Assembly: GCA_030581615.1 (NCBI GenBank)
Contig: JAKTTT010000007.1
Span: 424,905 to 488,904, forward strand
DNA length: 64,000 nt
Origin: Alloascoidea africana
Lineage: Eukaryota; Ascomycota; Alloascoideomycetes; Alloascoideales; Alloascoideaceae
Reading direction: 5' to 3'
The first letter of the stretch is position 1. Each line of letters begins with the position of its first letter. The notes beneath the pieces were generated by a model. The model was not told where the DNA came from. It searched no databases and was given only the letters and a program-made list of their open reading frames with translations. This document shows, piece by piece, positions 39,017 through 51,521 of this stretch. Made by a program: the position numbers and the translations under genes.

Positions 39017-40597
39017 CTATTTGCGTTCAATGGCGATTCTAACAGCCTTGGTCTGTGTGTAGTTATCTAGAGCCTCGACACCCATTTCTCGTCCAATCCC
39101 GGATTGGTTGAAACCGCCAAATGGAACCTGATGGTGGAAATCGTTGTAGGTGTTGATCCAGATTGTTCCAGCCACCAATCTCGAAGCTACATCGTGTGCC
39201 TTGTTGAGATCTGTAGTATGAATTCCAGCTGCAAGACCATATTGAGAGTCGTTTGCCAAAGCGACAACCTCATCAACAGTTGAAAATTTGGAAACGGTCA
39301 CAACTGGGCCAAAAATTTCATCTTTCACAATTTGCATGTCTTCCTTGACGTCTGCAAAGATTGTAGGTTTGATGAAGTAGCCTTTTTCTCCGAGTCTCTC
39401 ACCACCTGCGACTAGAGTAGCACCCTCTTTCTTTCCCAATTCAACGTATGACAGAATCTTGTCCAATTGAGTTTGTGAAGTCTGAGCTCCTTGGAAAGTT
39501 TCATTCTTGAATGGATCGCCAACAGCAAGCTTGTCTGCGTGCTCTTTGAAAGCAGCCAAAACTTCATCATAAACAGTATCCTGGACATAGATTCTTGATC
39601 CTGCACAGCAAACTTCACCGGAATTGTAATAAATACCAAGAGCAATATTCTCAACTGCTTTTTTGATATCAGCATCGGCAAACACAATATTGGGTGACTT
39701 GCCACCTAACTCCAAAGTGACCTTCTTGAGGTTTGAATTAGCAGCAGCCTTCATAATATGACGGCCAGTGGCTGTTGATCCGGTGAAGGCAATCTTTTTA
39801 ATTTTGGGGTGCATTGAAATAGCTTCCCCGGTAATTCTTCCAAAACCGCTGACGATGTTAACCACACCTGGAGGAATACCAGCTTCAGCGACAAGCTTGG
39901 AGACATATAAAGCAGATAGTGGAGTCGACTCTGCTGTCTTCAGAACCACAGTGTTTCCGGTAGCTAAAGCAGGACCAACCTTCCAGGACCACATGAGAAG
40001 AGGGAAGTTCCAGGGAATAATTTGGCCACAAACACCAAGGGGTTCCCGTCTGGTGTATGAAAAGTGGCTAGGACCAGTCTCGACCACATTTCCAAAGACT
40101 TTGTCAGCCCAACCTCCATAGTTTCGGATAACCTGTGCAACAAGGCCAACATCTCCTCGAGCTGAAGAAATAGCTTTGCCATTATCCAAAGTTTCGATGT
40201 GTGCCAATGTCTCCTGCTCCCTTTCTATCAAATCTGCCAAGTTCATTAGCAGTTTTCCTCTGTGAGCAGGGTCAGACTCCTTCCAGCCGTTCTGAAATGC
40301 TTTATCTGCAGCTTCCACTGCTGTGTCAACATCTTCCTCTCTTGCTTCATAAACATTGGTGATCTCCTCTTCCGTTGAAGGGTTGAAAACCTGGAATGTT
40401 TTTCCCTGTTTGGGCTTGACAAACTCATTGTTAATGAAAAGTCCAGTTGGCTGGTCATATGTAACACCGTTGGGCAAAGTGATGGGAACAGACAGGGGTA
40501 GATCGGAGTAGACTCTCAGCGTTGTTGAAAAACTTCGCAAGGAGTTTAGAGCAATGTACTTAGATCTAGCAACTCTGATAGTGGAAGCAGAAAGCAT
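39017..40597 (-). CDS. Mitochondrial aldehyde dehydrogenase (Ald4/Ald5 type)
   Basis: 526 residues. The first 30 ([20 protein letters not shown], then [11 protein letters not shown]) form an Arg/Ser-rich presequence without acidic residues, so a mitochondrial location is expected. Core motifs: [32 protein letters not shown] (NAD-binding), [14 protein letters not shown] with general base E296, and [11 protein letters not shown] with C330 the likely nucleophile. It oxidises acetaldehyde to acetate with NAD(P)+. Ald4 versus Ald5 cannot be settled without a tree. Confidence 0.93.
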   Translation of the reverse strand: MLSASTIRVARSKYIALNSLRSFSTTLRVYSDLPLSVPITLPNGVTYDQPTGLFINNEFVKPKQGKTFQVFNPSTEEEITNVYEAREEDVDTAVEAADKAFQNGWKESDPAHRGKLLMNLADLIEREQETLAHIETLDNGKAISSARGDVGLVAQVIRNYGGWADKVFGNVVETGPSHFSYTRREPLGVCGQIIPWNFPLLMWSWKVGPALATGNTVVLKTAESTPLSALYVSKLVAEAGIPPGVVNIVSGFGRITGEAISMHPKIKKIAFTGSTATGRHIMKAAANSNLKKVTLELGGKSPNIVFADADIKKAVENIALGIYYNSGEVCCAGSRIYVQDTVYDEVLAAFKEHADKLAVGDPFKNETFQGAQTSQTQLDKILSYVELGKKEGATLVAGGERLGEKGYFIKPTIFADVKEDMQIVKDEIFGPVVTVSKFSTVDEVVALANDSQYGLAAGIHTTDLNKAHDVASRLVAGTIWINTYNDFHHQVPFGGFNQSGIGREMGVEALDNYTQTKAVRIAIERK

Positions 40598-42177
40598 TTT
40601 GAAGGTTCTGGTTTATTCTGGAGAAGCACAATTCTTCATTTGAAGGGCACATTAAGCTTCTTTTATGCTTCCCGCAAAAATTTGTCAGGGCCTGTTATTC
40701 CAATATGACGTATCTGGGGCACATCAATCCTTACAATGGTCGACTGGCCTTTGACCACTTTCCTCTGCACCGAAATCGGGAATAGAGGGGTAGCTAGAAG
40801 CAATATATTAAAAACCGTAGTTTCCGATTTTGGAGTGCATTCGTATCCCCACTACCCCACCACTCGTGGATCTCTGGTGGGTGGTTCAGAGTTAATCCGG
40901 GTTCCTATCTGATGCTCGCTGATGTACCCAAGCCAGCTCTGTGATGCTGAACAACACAATGAAAAGAGCATTTTGTCAGAATAGATTTGAGCAAAGCATC
41001 ATAAAATATCCTACTCTATGACAATTCCAATGTGACTCGTTTTCTTGTTCCCCGCTTGGCTCTTTAATTGCATGTCATTCGTTCATCCCAACTGGTTCGC
41101 CGCCAGTTGGAATTTTCACTCTTATATACCTCTTTTGGTGGACCGCAGAACATTATCCTATTACCGATAGGGGCCGACCCAACGGTATAAGCCAATCTGA
41201 ATCTCTATTTTTGAACTTGAGAATCTCCGTAAGGCTTTAAAGCAAATCAAACGTCGCGTTTTTTCCTTAGCGCTGAATGCCGACTAACTGCATATTTTGT
41301 TTGAGAACCTTTTATTGGGTACAACCTGCCATGTTCATTTTGAATATGATTGATAAGGAAATATCTTCTAGGCTCTTGCATTGTGTCTGGGTTTGCTTTC
41401 GTCAAAAAACACTTCGTTAGTGGTAATGATGCTGAAAATTTGATTTGTAATTGCATTCTGTTCGAAGCATGCTGCTGTTTATGTATCTTTGAAGTCCGAG
41501 CGGAGTTTCGGGCCAGACGTGTCATTGTCCTCATCAACCTCCCTATGCAGCCCACAAATTTCATAGTTTCACTCACAAGAATGACATTTGGCTCTACATG
41601 TAAAACTGGCATTAAAACCCCTTTAGAAAAATAAATGAAGCATTATAATAGAAACTAAATAAACCACCAAAATAAACAAACTCTGAAAAAGGGTGTATAT
41701 CATCTTTCCTGTAAAAAAATTCACTACATGTTGCTCTTTTGTTGGAAAACAAGGCATAATTGAAGGTATCAACACATAAACATCAATGATAGTGTGGAAA
41801 CAATCAATATCTAGTCCACAGAATCAAATTCACAATGTAAAAATAACAGCATTTTGATATTCAAAAGCCGAATCAAGCCAGAATAATGAAGTCATAAGGA
41901 GAAAAAAATGATATGATATGAAAAATCCACCACAGGAAATAAGAAAACTTCTTTTAAGAATCGAAAAAAATAAAAAAATCAAACATAAAAAACATAAAAA
42001 ACGTTCCCAAGAGATCAAACGCTAGAACAACAAAAAAAAAGTGCTAATAAAACAAATGTGGAAAAAAATAAAAATGAGAAAAAGCATGCAGTCATAAGAT
42101 GTAGCAAGAGCTTATCTGAAAAGATAAGTATTAGTAAAAGAATAACCCATTTCTATATTTGTAAATTATTTTAGATA
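40598..42177. other. Intergenic region between ALD and the mucin gene
   Basis: About 1.6 kb: the ALD promoter at the left, then the mucin 3' flank. Purine-rich A-tract sequence fills 41850-42180. Minus frame 41612-41247 and plus frame 41350-41634 oppose each other over the same DNA. A minus-strand stretch near 41630-41570 reads FNASFTCRAKCHSC, a possible zinc-binding fragment, but runs into stops in its own frame. No gene is called. Confidence 0.4.
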
Positions 42178-45100
42178 TCATGGATCGGCCCATCCTAAAG
42201 AGTTTCTAGTAACCAGAGGTCGAGATATCTTTGAACTCTTATTCTTGTGGAATATTCCCAGTCCATGGCCCGTTCCACTGGCACTGGAAGAAGAAACCGA
42301 AGATACTGACAGTCTTTTCTTCTTCTGAGGTTGAGGAGGAACGTTGAAATTTGTGGTTGATGAAGACAAAATAGAAGCAATTCCTAAAGCGCCAGGTCCA
42401 ACATATCGCTCTTGTAAGGAAGGAAGCAATGGCGGTGTTGAAAATGTGTTGGTGGTCCCATCAGAATTAGAACCCGATACCGATCCTGTTCTCGTTCTTG
42501 TTTCTAGTCCCAATCTATCTCCGGACGATTTCTCTGAACTATCAGAAAGCTGAGAATCTCGCAACCTTCCAGAGTCTGCGTCGAGAGCTGGCGGAGACAA
42601 ATCATTCGCAGAACCGAACGGCGGAGATCCAATAGAAGAGTACGATAACACTCTTGGTGTTATTCGACCCGAGCTATTGGTAGAGTCAGGTGAATAATCA
42701 GAAACAGTGATTAATGGCGGTGGTGGTGTAAGTACCGGCTCCGCATCAGAGGTTGGTCGTTCTCTTGCCGAATACACTCCAGAGGGAATATATGACGAAA
42801 AAGTCTGTTCATCAGTCAATGGAGGAGTTGATAATGTGGCCAGTCCAGCTTCACCACACGCAATAGAAGGATATGAAGCCATTGGGGATGAAGACGAGCA
42901 CAAATTCCTTCCGGTATCTTGATCGCTAACGGTGGTGAGAGGACGAGAAGTAAAACCTACCGAATCCACAGATCCAGCAGACTCCCGAACCGCGGTTTGC
43001 CTTTCTCTCATGTTCTTCATTGACATCATTGCAGCCAATTCGTGGGGCAAAAGTGGCATAGTGTTGGCTGTTTGTATGGACCCAGAAATTCTCTCAAATT
43101 TTTTAGGAGGAGGAACTTCTAGCGTGGCCCTCTTTTCAGAGCCTTGTCCTAAATAGGGACGAATTTCAGGACCTGAATTTATTGACTTCTTTTCGTTGCC
43201 TTTGCCAATTCCACCGCCACCAGCTCCTCCAAAGAAGCTTCTTTTCTTTAGACATTTGAAAACAAGTAGCACGCCAACAATGTAGGCCAATCCAGCAGCA
43301 GCACTAGCAGAAGCGACTATAGCTGTTTTGCCAGTTGAGCTGTTGCCGCCTATATCAGCAGAAGAACCTTCCAAGTCGCCTTGGGCGCTCTCATATCCTG
43401 TTGATATCGACTGTTGGGTATTTGAAGATTCAAGGTTAAGAGATTTGCTTTCTCCGCCAATGGTGCTTACTCCACCAGAAAATGTAGTGTAAATGTGGGA
43501 CATCAGTTCATTTACAGATGAATCAGGGTTTTGAAACAACCTTGAAGTGTCATCATGAAGTAAGTAGGTTAACATGTAGAAACTGGATCTCGGGATGTAA
43601 ACATTCGCAACTGAAATGACGTAACCAACGCCAGCCAGTGATAGTGGAGCAATGTTATAAACCTTTATCATGTTTTCATCAACTTGCAAACCATAAGCCA
43701 ATCCTCTAGAAACATAGCTTAGAATCTGTGCACTGGAGAGTGAATGGGTTGCTACAAAAGGATAATTCAAGTTTTGATTAAAAGCAATGGGGACCAAGAC
43801 GGACTCGTTGGAAGGTGCAGTTCTGTTTTGCGCAACAATAACCAGCGGCAATCCAGAAGGAATTGAAGATTCCTGGAGGAAATCGGTTGGGACAGCCGTC
43901 ATACTAGAAGTTGGAGTAGCCGTGTCGATAAATAGAGTTGTAGGCAGCCAATACGTAGTTCCTTCTTCTGTTCCAGTTGGTGGTACATCCGTTGGAGCAG
44001 AAGTTGCCGGTGGAACACTTGTACTGGAAAATGGACTCTCTGTCCACTCCGATTGCGTACTTTCAGTGTCTGAAGGACTCTGGGCCGTCTCGGTCACAGA
44101 GCTTTTCAATGAATCAGAGACCGTACTGTCAGGAGTTGAAGTTTGAGTTGTTGCATCCCTGTCCGATGATTCTTCTGAAGCAGATTTTGATATTGTGATA
44201 ACATGCGATCCGCTTGCATCACTTATTGTACTGTAAAACTGTCTTGTAGAATCTGTTGAAGAATGAGCTTCTGAGGTTTCCCCTGAGCCAGATATTGTTC
44301 TCGTGGCAAAGGTGCTACTAGTTGGCGTTTCAATCGAGGATACATCAGTAGCAACACTTGAGGTCTCTTTACCAGAGAACGAAACTGCAGAGCTTTCAGA
44401 CGATGATAAATCAGTAGCGATGCTTGAAGTCTCTTGGCTCGAAAATGAAACTGCAGAACTCTCCGAAGCAAAACTCGTATATGAAGAATCGGTTGCAATA
44501 CTTGAAGTCTCTTGGCTAGAAAACGAAATTCCCGAGCTTTCAGAAACAAGACTTGTGTATGAAGAACCTGTTGAAACAGACTCCGCACTCGTCAACACAG
44601 AACTGGATGCCAATGAGGGACTTTGCAAAGAGGACAACTGAGAACCGGAAACTGAAGAGATTGAAAACAAACTGGTAGAAGCAGTCACAGATGAAATAGA
44701 AATGCTTAAAGTTGATTCTGATGCAGTTGCTGTAGAAATACTACCAGACGATTGCGATTCAGATATATCAGTAGAGATTGCCGAGGAGGCAATTGAGTCC
44801 AATAGAGAGGGCGATTCAGAAGCTCTAGAGGTTCTGGTGAGAGCAAGGGAACCAGTGGAAAGGGATAGAGAGGTGACAATTGAGCTGGCTGAGATACTGG
44901 GGCCTGCACTACTAGAGATATCAGCCAAGGATCCCGAGGATTCAACTAGGCCAGAAGCCGTAGAAGATGGCCCAGCGCTGAGAGAAACCGATTCTGATCC
45001 TGATACATAACTGGAAAACGAACTAGTTGCCAAACTTTGAACGATTGATAAACTTGTAGAACCAAAGGACTGGGATCTTGAAGCTTCACTTTCGGAAATG

Positions 45101-48100
45101 CTGCCTGTTGTGAATGAAGTAGAACTTTCTTCTTCCATCGAATCAAGTGAGTGAACCTTGGAATTTGTAAAGGGCACCGACCTACTGAGTGAAATAGAAG
45201 CCGTTTCATCACTAATGATACTTGTAGGTTGAGACGTCACGTAAGTCGTTCCGCTCTTTGAACTATCAGTGTAAACAGATGTTGCGACAGAAAAAGAAGA
45301 TAAAGTGGTGATAATGCTACTACCACTCTGTATTACGGTACTTGAATGGTCAACCGATGTCTGGTCCAAGGATGTTGCCTCAGAGTTTGTAAGAACAGTT
45401 AAACTTGATGACTCTCCTGTAGTGTCCAAAGATTCAGAACTTGTGGAGTCAGCTGTTGAACTATGAGTAAGAGAACTCGATTCCGAAGGAGTAGCATCTA
45501 AAGTGGAAATACTTATTTCACTAGGTCTGTTTGAGTTTATTGTTGATTCCACAGAGAATACAGAAACAGGACCAGTAATCTTTGATTCCGAGACTGATGA
45601 TGTTGTAGTCAAGTCTCTATTAGAAGTAGTTGACATGAAATCAGAAGTAGTAACATCAGACTCCACAAATTCGCTAGATTGGTCCAAGCTAGTGTGACTT
45701 TCAATCGAGGGTGTCAATTCCGAACTGGGAGTTTGAATAGTAGAATCTACTGATCCCGTAGGTGTAGACTCTGAACTTTGGGTATCAGGAGAAACAGTTG
45801 GCATATTAAAACTGGCAGATGAAGGTATGATTGCCTCAGATAAAGTGTCAGATTCGATAGGATTATATCCAGAAACCGAAGAGGATTTTGGAAACGGCAG
45901 AATAGTCGGAAACTCCAATTTTGAGGATTCACTATAAACAGGCGATACCTGAGGAAAAGATGTCGACTGGTCAACAATCTCAGAACTAGTGGCAATGGTG
46001 AGAACAGACCATGTTTCTGAGTTGACAGTAGTTGTGTCAATGCTCTCTTCTTTGACTGTCGTTTTACTTTGAACAAGTGTTTGTGATCCAACTGAGCTTG
46101 TATGCACATCATCAGATGGTATATAGGAAACAACGGAAGTATCTTCAGTTGGTAATGAGGTAGCAGTATTTCCACTGGTAACGAGAACACTTGAAACGGG
46201 AGAATTACTGAAAATTGGCGAGCTAGCAGTTGATGTACTAGTGTAATCCTCTTCTGTAACACCCGAAGTCAAAGTTGGCTCGAGAGTATTTGAGGTAAGA
46301 TCACTAATAGACACGTCATCGGATGTCAAAATACTAATTCCAGTATTCTCAGTTGTACCTGTTATTGACGTATCAACTAGAGAGGCAATTTCACTGGATG
46401 GGGTTGGAACAAGTATCGTGCTTTCTGTTTGTGGTCCTTGGGTTAAACCTGTTGTCAAGGTGGATCCTTTTCCAGTAGAAAAACCCCTGTCAGATTCCGC
46501 TGTTGGTACAGCTGTTTCTCGGGTAGAAGATTCAGTTTCTTCCGTCTTCAAAGTGTTGACGTAGTCAGATGACTCTTCAGAGAATTCAGCAGTAGCAGAT
46601 AATGTCGTCGGTACTACTGTTCCTCGAGTAGAAACTGCTCCATTTGTGGTATCTATCACTGAAGAATCCACATGTCCAGTTGGCTGAGAATTGGATTGTA
46701 AAGTTTCCGTATCTTGATTGCTCAACGATTGAATAGGTTCAGTCTCCTGGGTCAAGGTTCCAAAAGCAGTAGAAATACCTCTATCGGACTCCACTATTGG
46801 TACACCTGTTTCTCGGGTAGTAGATACAGTTTCTTCCGTCCTCAAGGTGTTTACGTAGGTAGACAACTCTCCAGAAGATTCAACAGGGTCAGCATTGCTG
46901 GATAAGATCGTCGGTACAATTGTATCTTGAGTAGAAACTGCTTCATTTGTGGTTCCTATCACTGAAGAATCCTCCTCATGCCCAGTTGGCACAGCATTGG
47001 ACCGTAAAGTTTCCGAGTTTTGAATACTCAACGTGTGAATAGTTTCAGTGTCTTGAGTGGTGGGCAAAGTTCCAAAAGCCGTGGAAATACCCCTATCACT
47101 TGTTTCTTGGACAGTAGATTCAGTTTCTTCTGTCTTCAAAGTCTTCACATCGGTAGGCAACTCTCCAGACAATTCAATAGTGCCACCATTGGTAGATGTT
47201 GTCGTTGGAGGTGTCACTATTCCTTGGGTAGTAGTGCCTATCACAGAGGAAACCTGAGGACCAGATATGGGGGTATTGGACTGTAAAGTCTCCGTGTCTT
47301 CATTGCTCAACGTGTGAATGGGTTCGGTCTCTTGAGTTAAAGTTCCAGAAGCAGAACTAGCAGTTGTACCATCAGCTAACGTCGTGCCTGGTAATTCAGG
47401 TTCGGTGTTTGTAGAAACGGGCTCTTTACTACTAGCTATTGTTGAAACTGGAACTTGATCCTCAGAAGATTGAGCTGTGGTTGGGTTAAGCAGTGAAGTG
47501 GAAACAGGAACGGCATCCTCACTAGAAATCGTTGGGATGCTGCTAGTGGTACTTTCGGTTTCGAAAGTTGTCGGTTCATCTGAAAGTGGTGCAACGCCTG
47601 TACTGGTCAAAGCAGCAGAGTCAACATCTGTCAGAACAGTGGAACTGATCGCAGATTCTGATAGTTCATGCTCAGTGCTCTTAGTGGTAGGCACAAGTTG
47701 ATCTGTAACATCAGAGAGTACTGTCAAAGTTTTAAATGTACTGCCATAAGTTGGTGGCGAAACAATGTTTGACTGAACATCATTTGCAGACAAAGAATTG
47801 GTATTTGCCTGGACACTGTCCTCGCCGATTGACGTATCTAAATCCATATAACTTGTAGGCAAATTATGGGACGTAACTCCATGTACAGTACTAACAAAGT
47901 TTGATGTTTGAGTCTCTTCCAAAGATACCGAACGATCAATTGTTTCGGATTGTGTAAAGCTATCGATGTTTGTAGTCGATTGAGTATCTGACAAGGAATC
48001 ACCATCCTGGCTTGTTGACTTTTCGGTGGGAATAGTGATACTATCTGATATGATACTCTCGGATACAGTAGGAATGGATGTCGAAGTTTCAACAGAGAGG

Positions 48101-50434
48101 ATGGTGGTATCCGTAGGAATAGAAACAGTAGAGGAAATCAAAGTTTCAGATAATGATCCGTCTTCAACCAAAGAATCAGATGCAAGAGAAATGCTCTGTT
48201 GATGGATCGTGCTAGAAAACCCAGGCTCACTAATCACAGCCGATAAAGTTGTTGGTACGGTACTGGCAGTTTCTATACCGCGGCCAGTACTCAAACTCTC
48301 TACAAGATTCTCAGAGTTGGAAACCGCTGAGGGAATTTGACTCGAAAATGACAGTGTAGGAGCATTATAGTCCTTTGACGTAAAGCTTGATCCTTGCAAG
48401 TCAGAACTCCAAGGTTGTTGAGTTACAGCGCTAGATGTTAGAGACAACAACGGACTTGGGGGGTCGGTGGGAATTGAACTCAAAGTTGAACTTTTATCGC
48501 CTCCAAAGAACGATGTGAATTGACTTTGAAGACTTGAAAATAGAGAACGCAACCCTTCGGAAGAACTGCCTTGTGCACTTGGCAGCACTGATGATGCTGG
48601 TTTATGTTGGAGTGCAGAGTCTGAAGCGCTTGGTATATCTATAGACGTCTCGGAAACATGCTGACTAGACGTCGTTGAAATAAGGCTCAATTTATTGCTA
48701 GTTGAGGCAATTTCAGAAACGGGCTCCTCTGATAAAGTCTGAGTGCTAAATGTATGTGGGACACCCGAACTGTCATCACTGACGAATCCAAGGCTGGAGA
48801 CCGAGGACAATTGTGACGATTGCTCTATAGTCGATTCAGAATATTGAGACAAAGTCGAACTCGGTAGTGAAATAGCCGATGTTGGCAAATGGCTATCGGA
48901 ATATTGAGAAGACACCGCTGTGGTCGAGCCTTCATCAGTGCCCGAGGTTCCGAGAGAACTAGACAAAGGTAGTGAAGACGATTGTTCCGTTTCAAAGTCT
49001 TTTGTGGTAGACTGAGAAACACTACCACTGCTCGGAGTAGCAGGTTCGCTGCTGCCAATACCTTGTTGTGACTCCGAATCGGATGGTGAGCTGGAGGCTG
49101 ACACTGTTAGCGAAGACTTGCTTTGAGTGGTCAATAAGGTTGATGCCAAGGACAATTCACTTGCAGCTGAACTTAGTTTAGGACTAGTAGTTACCGAACT
49201 GTCTGTTGAAACTTTGCTGTCTATTTCCCGCCAGCTTGAACTTTCCTGAGATGGTGAAAAACTGGCAGAAGAAGATTTAGCAGTTTGCGACAGTTCGGAT
49301 GAGCTTTCATCAGATTCAGAAGCTCGGATGGTGGAAGATGCAACTGCGTCATCGCTGGATGTTATTGCTGCCGAGGAAGTGGTAGCAAAATTCCAGCTTT
49401 CTTCGCTCTCAGTTTCTGAGTATGACGATGGGGAGCTCTCAAAATCCGACGAACGCGGTATCGACAGCGTTGGAAAAGACATTGTTTGGGAAGTGTATAT
49501 TTCCGTTCTGGAGCTACTGGTAGGTATCGACATGGATGCTTCATTTTTAGTCGAAGGTGAGCTTCCTGAAAATTCAGGGGAAGTGGAAACCGCTTGTTCG
49601 CTGCCAGTTTTGGTATCATCATCATCATCATCGTTTCCGGTCGTTATGCGAGGTATTGATTCTATTTCAATTTCTCTGCTTTGAGCCGAAGAAGATGAAG
49701 GCTCCTCCTCCTGAGCTGATAAACTGGAAGAAGTCAAGGTTTGTTCGTCATTGTTGGTCGATGAGTCCGTTGACGAGGATAATTTTTTGTAATAAGGGCC
49801 GCTCGAAGCGACAGAAGAATCGGGTGAGTGGAGGCTTTGTATGCTTGAAGAGGGCAACGAGAGTGTCGCAAAGCTAGTGAAGGGTGAGGTTTGGATATGG
49901 GATTGAGAGACTGTAGAAGACTTTGAAGTGGTGGATACTATTTCGTCGCTCTCCTCGATACTCGACAAGGAGGCCGTGGAGGTTGTTTGTTCTCTAGGGG
50001 CCGATGTTGGTAGAGCAGACGAATTAGAGTAAGCGATGGCTATTAATCACAGTTTGTAGAGTTAATATAATGTCTGAGGTTAAACTGTTTGCTGTAGGCT
50101 GTAGGCTCTAGACTCTAGACTCTAGATCTGGCATGGATAGATCTACTTACACTCGTCGTTCTTCTTGAACAACCTGAAGGCGTCTCTCGAGTCAAGAAGC
50201 CGTCCAAGATTGAACAAGTTCTCGGCTCTCGTTTTGGGGGCTATATGACGGTTGGGGGTCAGTTTCCAAAAAAAGGATGACTGGTTGGGGGTAGGCAGTA
50301 TCGAGAAGAAAAGAGCACATACGCTTTTGCCTTGGGTCATTAGCAGCGAGTGACAGAGACGACAGACAGAGTACCAGGAGCAGCCATAGGAGAGCATCCG
50401 GACTGCGCCAAGGGTCGGTGCCTCGAACAATCAT
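42178..50434 (-). CDS. Msb2/Hkr1-type signalling mucin, three exons
   Basis: Exons 50434-50323, 50240-50151 and 50039-42178; introns of 82 and 111 nt (GTATGT and GTAAGT donors), phases closing to 2687 residues. Exon 1 encodes the signal peptide (ALLWLLLVLCLSSLSLA). Then come about 2000 residues dominated by Ser/Thr, including three copies of a 94-101 residue repeat (about 964-1267) and about 24-residue repeats (about 1887-1971, SSQETSSIATD). A Hkr1-Msb2 homology domain follows (about 2149-2260: PFVATHSLSSAQILSYVSRG, VISVANVYIPRSSFYMLTYL), one membrane segment (about 2306-2330) and a 357-residue cytosolic tail rich in Ser/Pro. These mucins sit in the plasma membrane and feed osmotic and cell-wall signals to HOG or filamentation MAPK pathways through Sho1/Opy2. 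The long tail is closer to Hkr1 than to Msb2; orthology is not settled. Confidence 0.88.
46440..47350. repeat. Coding minisatellite-like repeats in the mucin gene
   Basis: Three diverged copies of a unit about 303, then 282 bp long, seen from recurring landmarks at about 46690, 46994 and 47276 (ATTGGAnnGTAAAGTnTCCG). Each copy encodes the LSNQDTETLQSN and TEETESTxRET segments. In-frame lengths (101 and 94 codons) preserve the mucin frame, so copy number can change without breaking the gene. Confidence 0.85.
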
Positions 50435-51521
50435 TGTGAAGGTTAAAGAGAGAAGGGAGAGGGAGGAGGAGGAGTCAGGAAAAGATGGAAGGGCAGGGCT
50501 GGGCTAATAATAGGGTTCCACGAGATCTTCGCCCACACGCTCGAGACTGAGCGAACAAAACGAGCGTTGCTACTCCAAGCGCCAGGCTCCAGGCTCCAGG
50601 CTCCAGAGCCCTCCAGCTCCAGCTCCAGCTTCGATCCGCCCCAGATGGCGGGCCGTCCCGTGCTGCTGCTCGAGTTGCTCTGAGACGTCGCTTGCAGCGC
50701 TTGCAGCGCTGGGCTGGCGGTGGACGCTGGACGGGGCGGGCGCGATAGGCAGCGCAGCGAAGCCAGCGGCTGTTCATGTTCATCGGCCATGTCTCATGGT
50801 GTGGCCAGAGAAAACACGAGAGAGCGTGAAACGATTTCAAGTATCCGGTGCTCGTTCTCGTAAATTTACAGCGCTTCGCAGAGTTGAATCGGTCTGGTCT
50901 TGCAGGAGAATGTTGTGTTCTGGAAGAGCAGTCCCGTAGAAGATCGAGGTTCGAGGTTCCAGGACTGGATCGAGTGTCGAGGGTTGAGGACCTGGCCTAC
51001 GAGCTGAGAGGGCTGTCCGTGGACCAGGTCTGCCATCGAAGGCCCGGGCAGCCAGCCGGGCAGCCAGCCGGGCAGCTAGTCCGCCAGCTCGAAGAAGAGC
51101 AGCAGGGCTGGCTGAAACACCTTGAAGCTCGCTGGAGTATGTGCATCGCTGGGATGTTGTGGTGAAGATGAAACACCAGGGCCGGTGGAACAATCTCTGT
51201 TCGCGCTTTGGAGATTCGCCCTTCGACCAGCAACACTCCAAAAGTCGCAGGCCGTGTTCCAGGACTGGCCGATGACTGATGAGGCCGTCTCTGTTGCGGG
51301 ATGCCTGTTCTCGAGCAGTGCTCGACTGTGTGCTCGAGAGCACTGGTGCTCCCCATCGAGTGGTCCTACGGGTCCTACGGGTCCGACAATTGAGACTCTG
51401 TTCTGAAACATTTCTCATCTCCAAAGTTCCTTCGATGCTTAGCTATTACTGCCTGTTCCAATTCGGTCCTCAGCATGTGTTTTTCTATTACTTGCAATTG
51501 AAATATTGCGTTTCAAATCCA
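50435..51521. promoter_or_regulatory. GC-rich upstream region of the mucin gene
   Basis: About 1.1 kb between the mucin start and the ATG22 stop. It is unusually GC-rich and repetitive: CCAGGCT tandem copies with CAGCTC copies at 50583-50632, and GCAGCCAGCCGG copies at 51050-51075. A pyrimidine-rich stretch precedes the ATG on the coding strand. Long frames on all strands here come from base composition and show no protein family. Confidence 0.45.

Noticed and set aside
41247-41634. Opposed ORFs of 121 and 94 codons between ALD and the mucin
   Set aside because: They mirror each other over the same DNA, and no family or splice model could be made to work.
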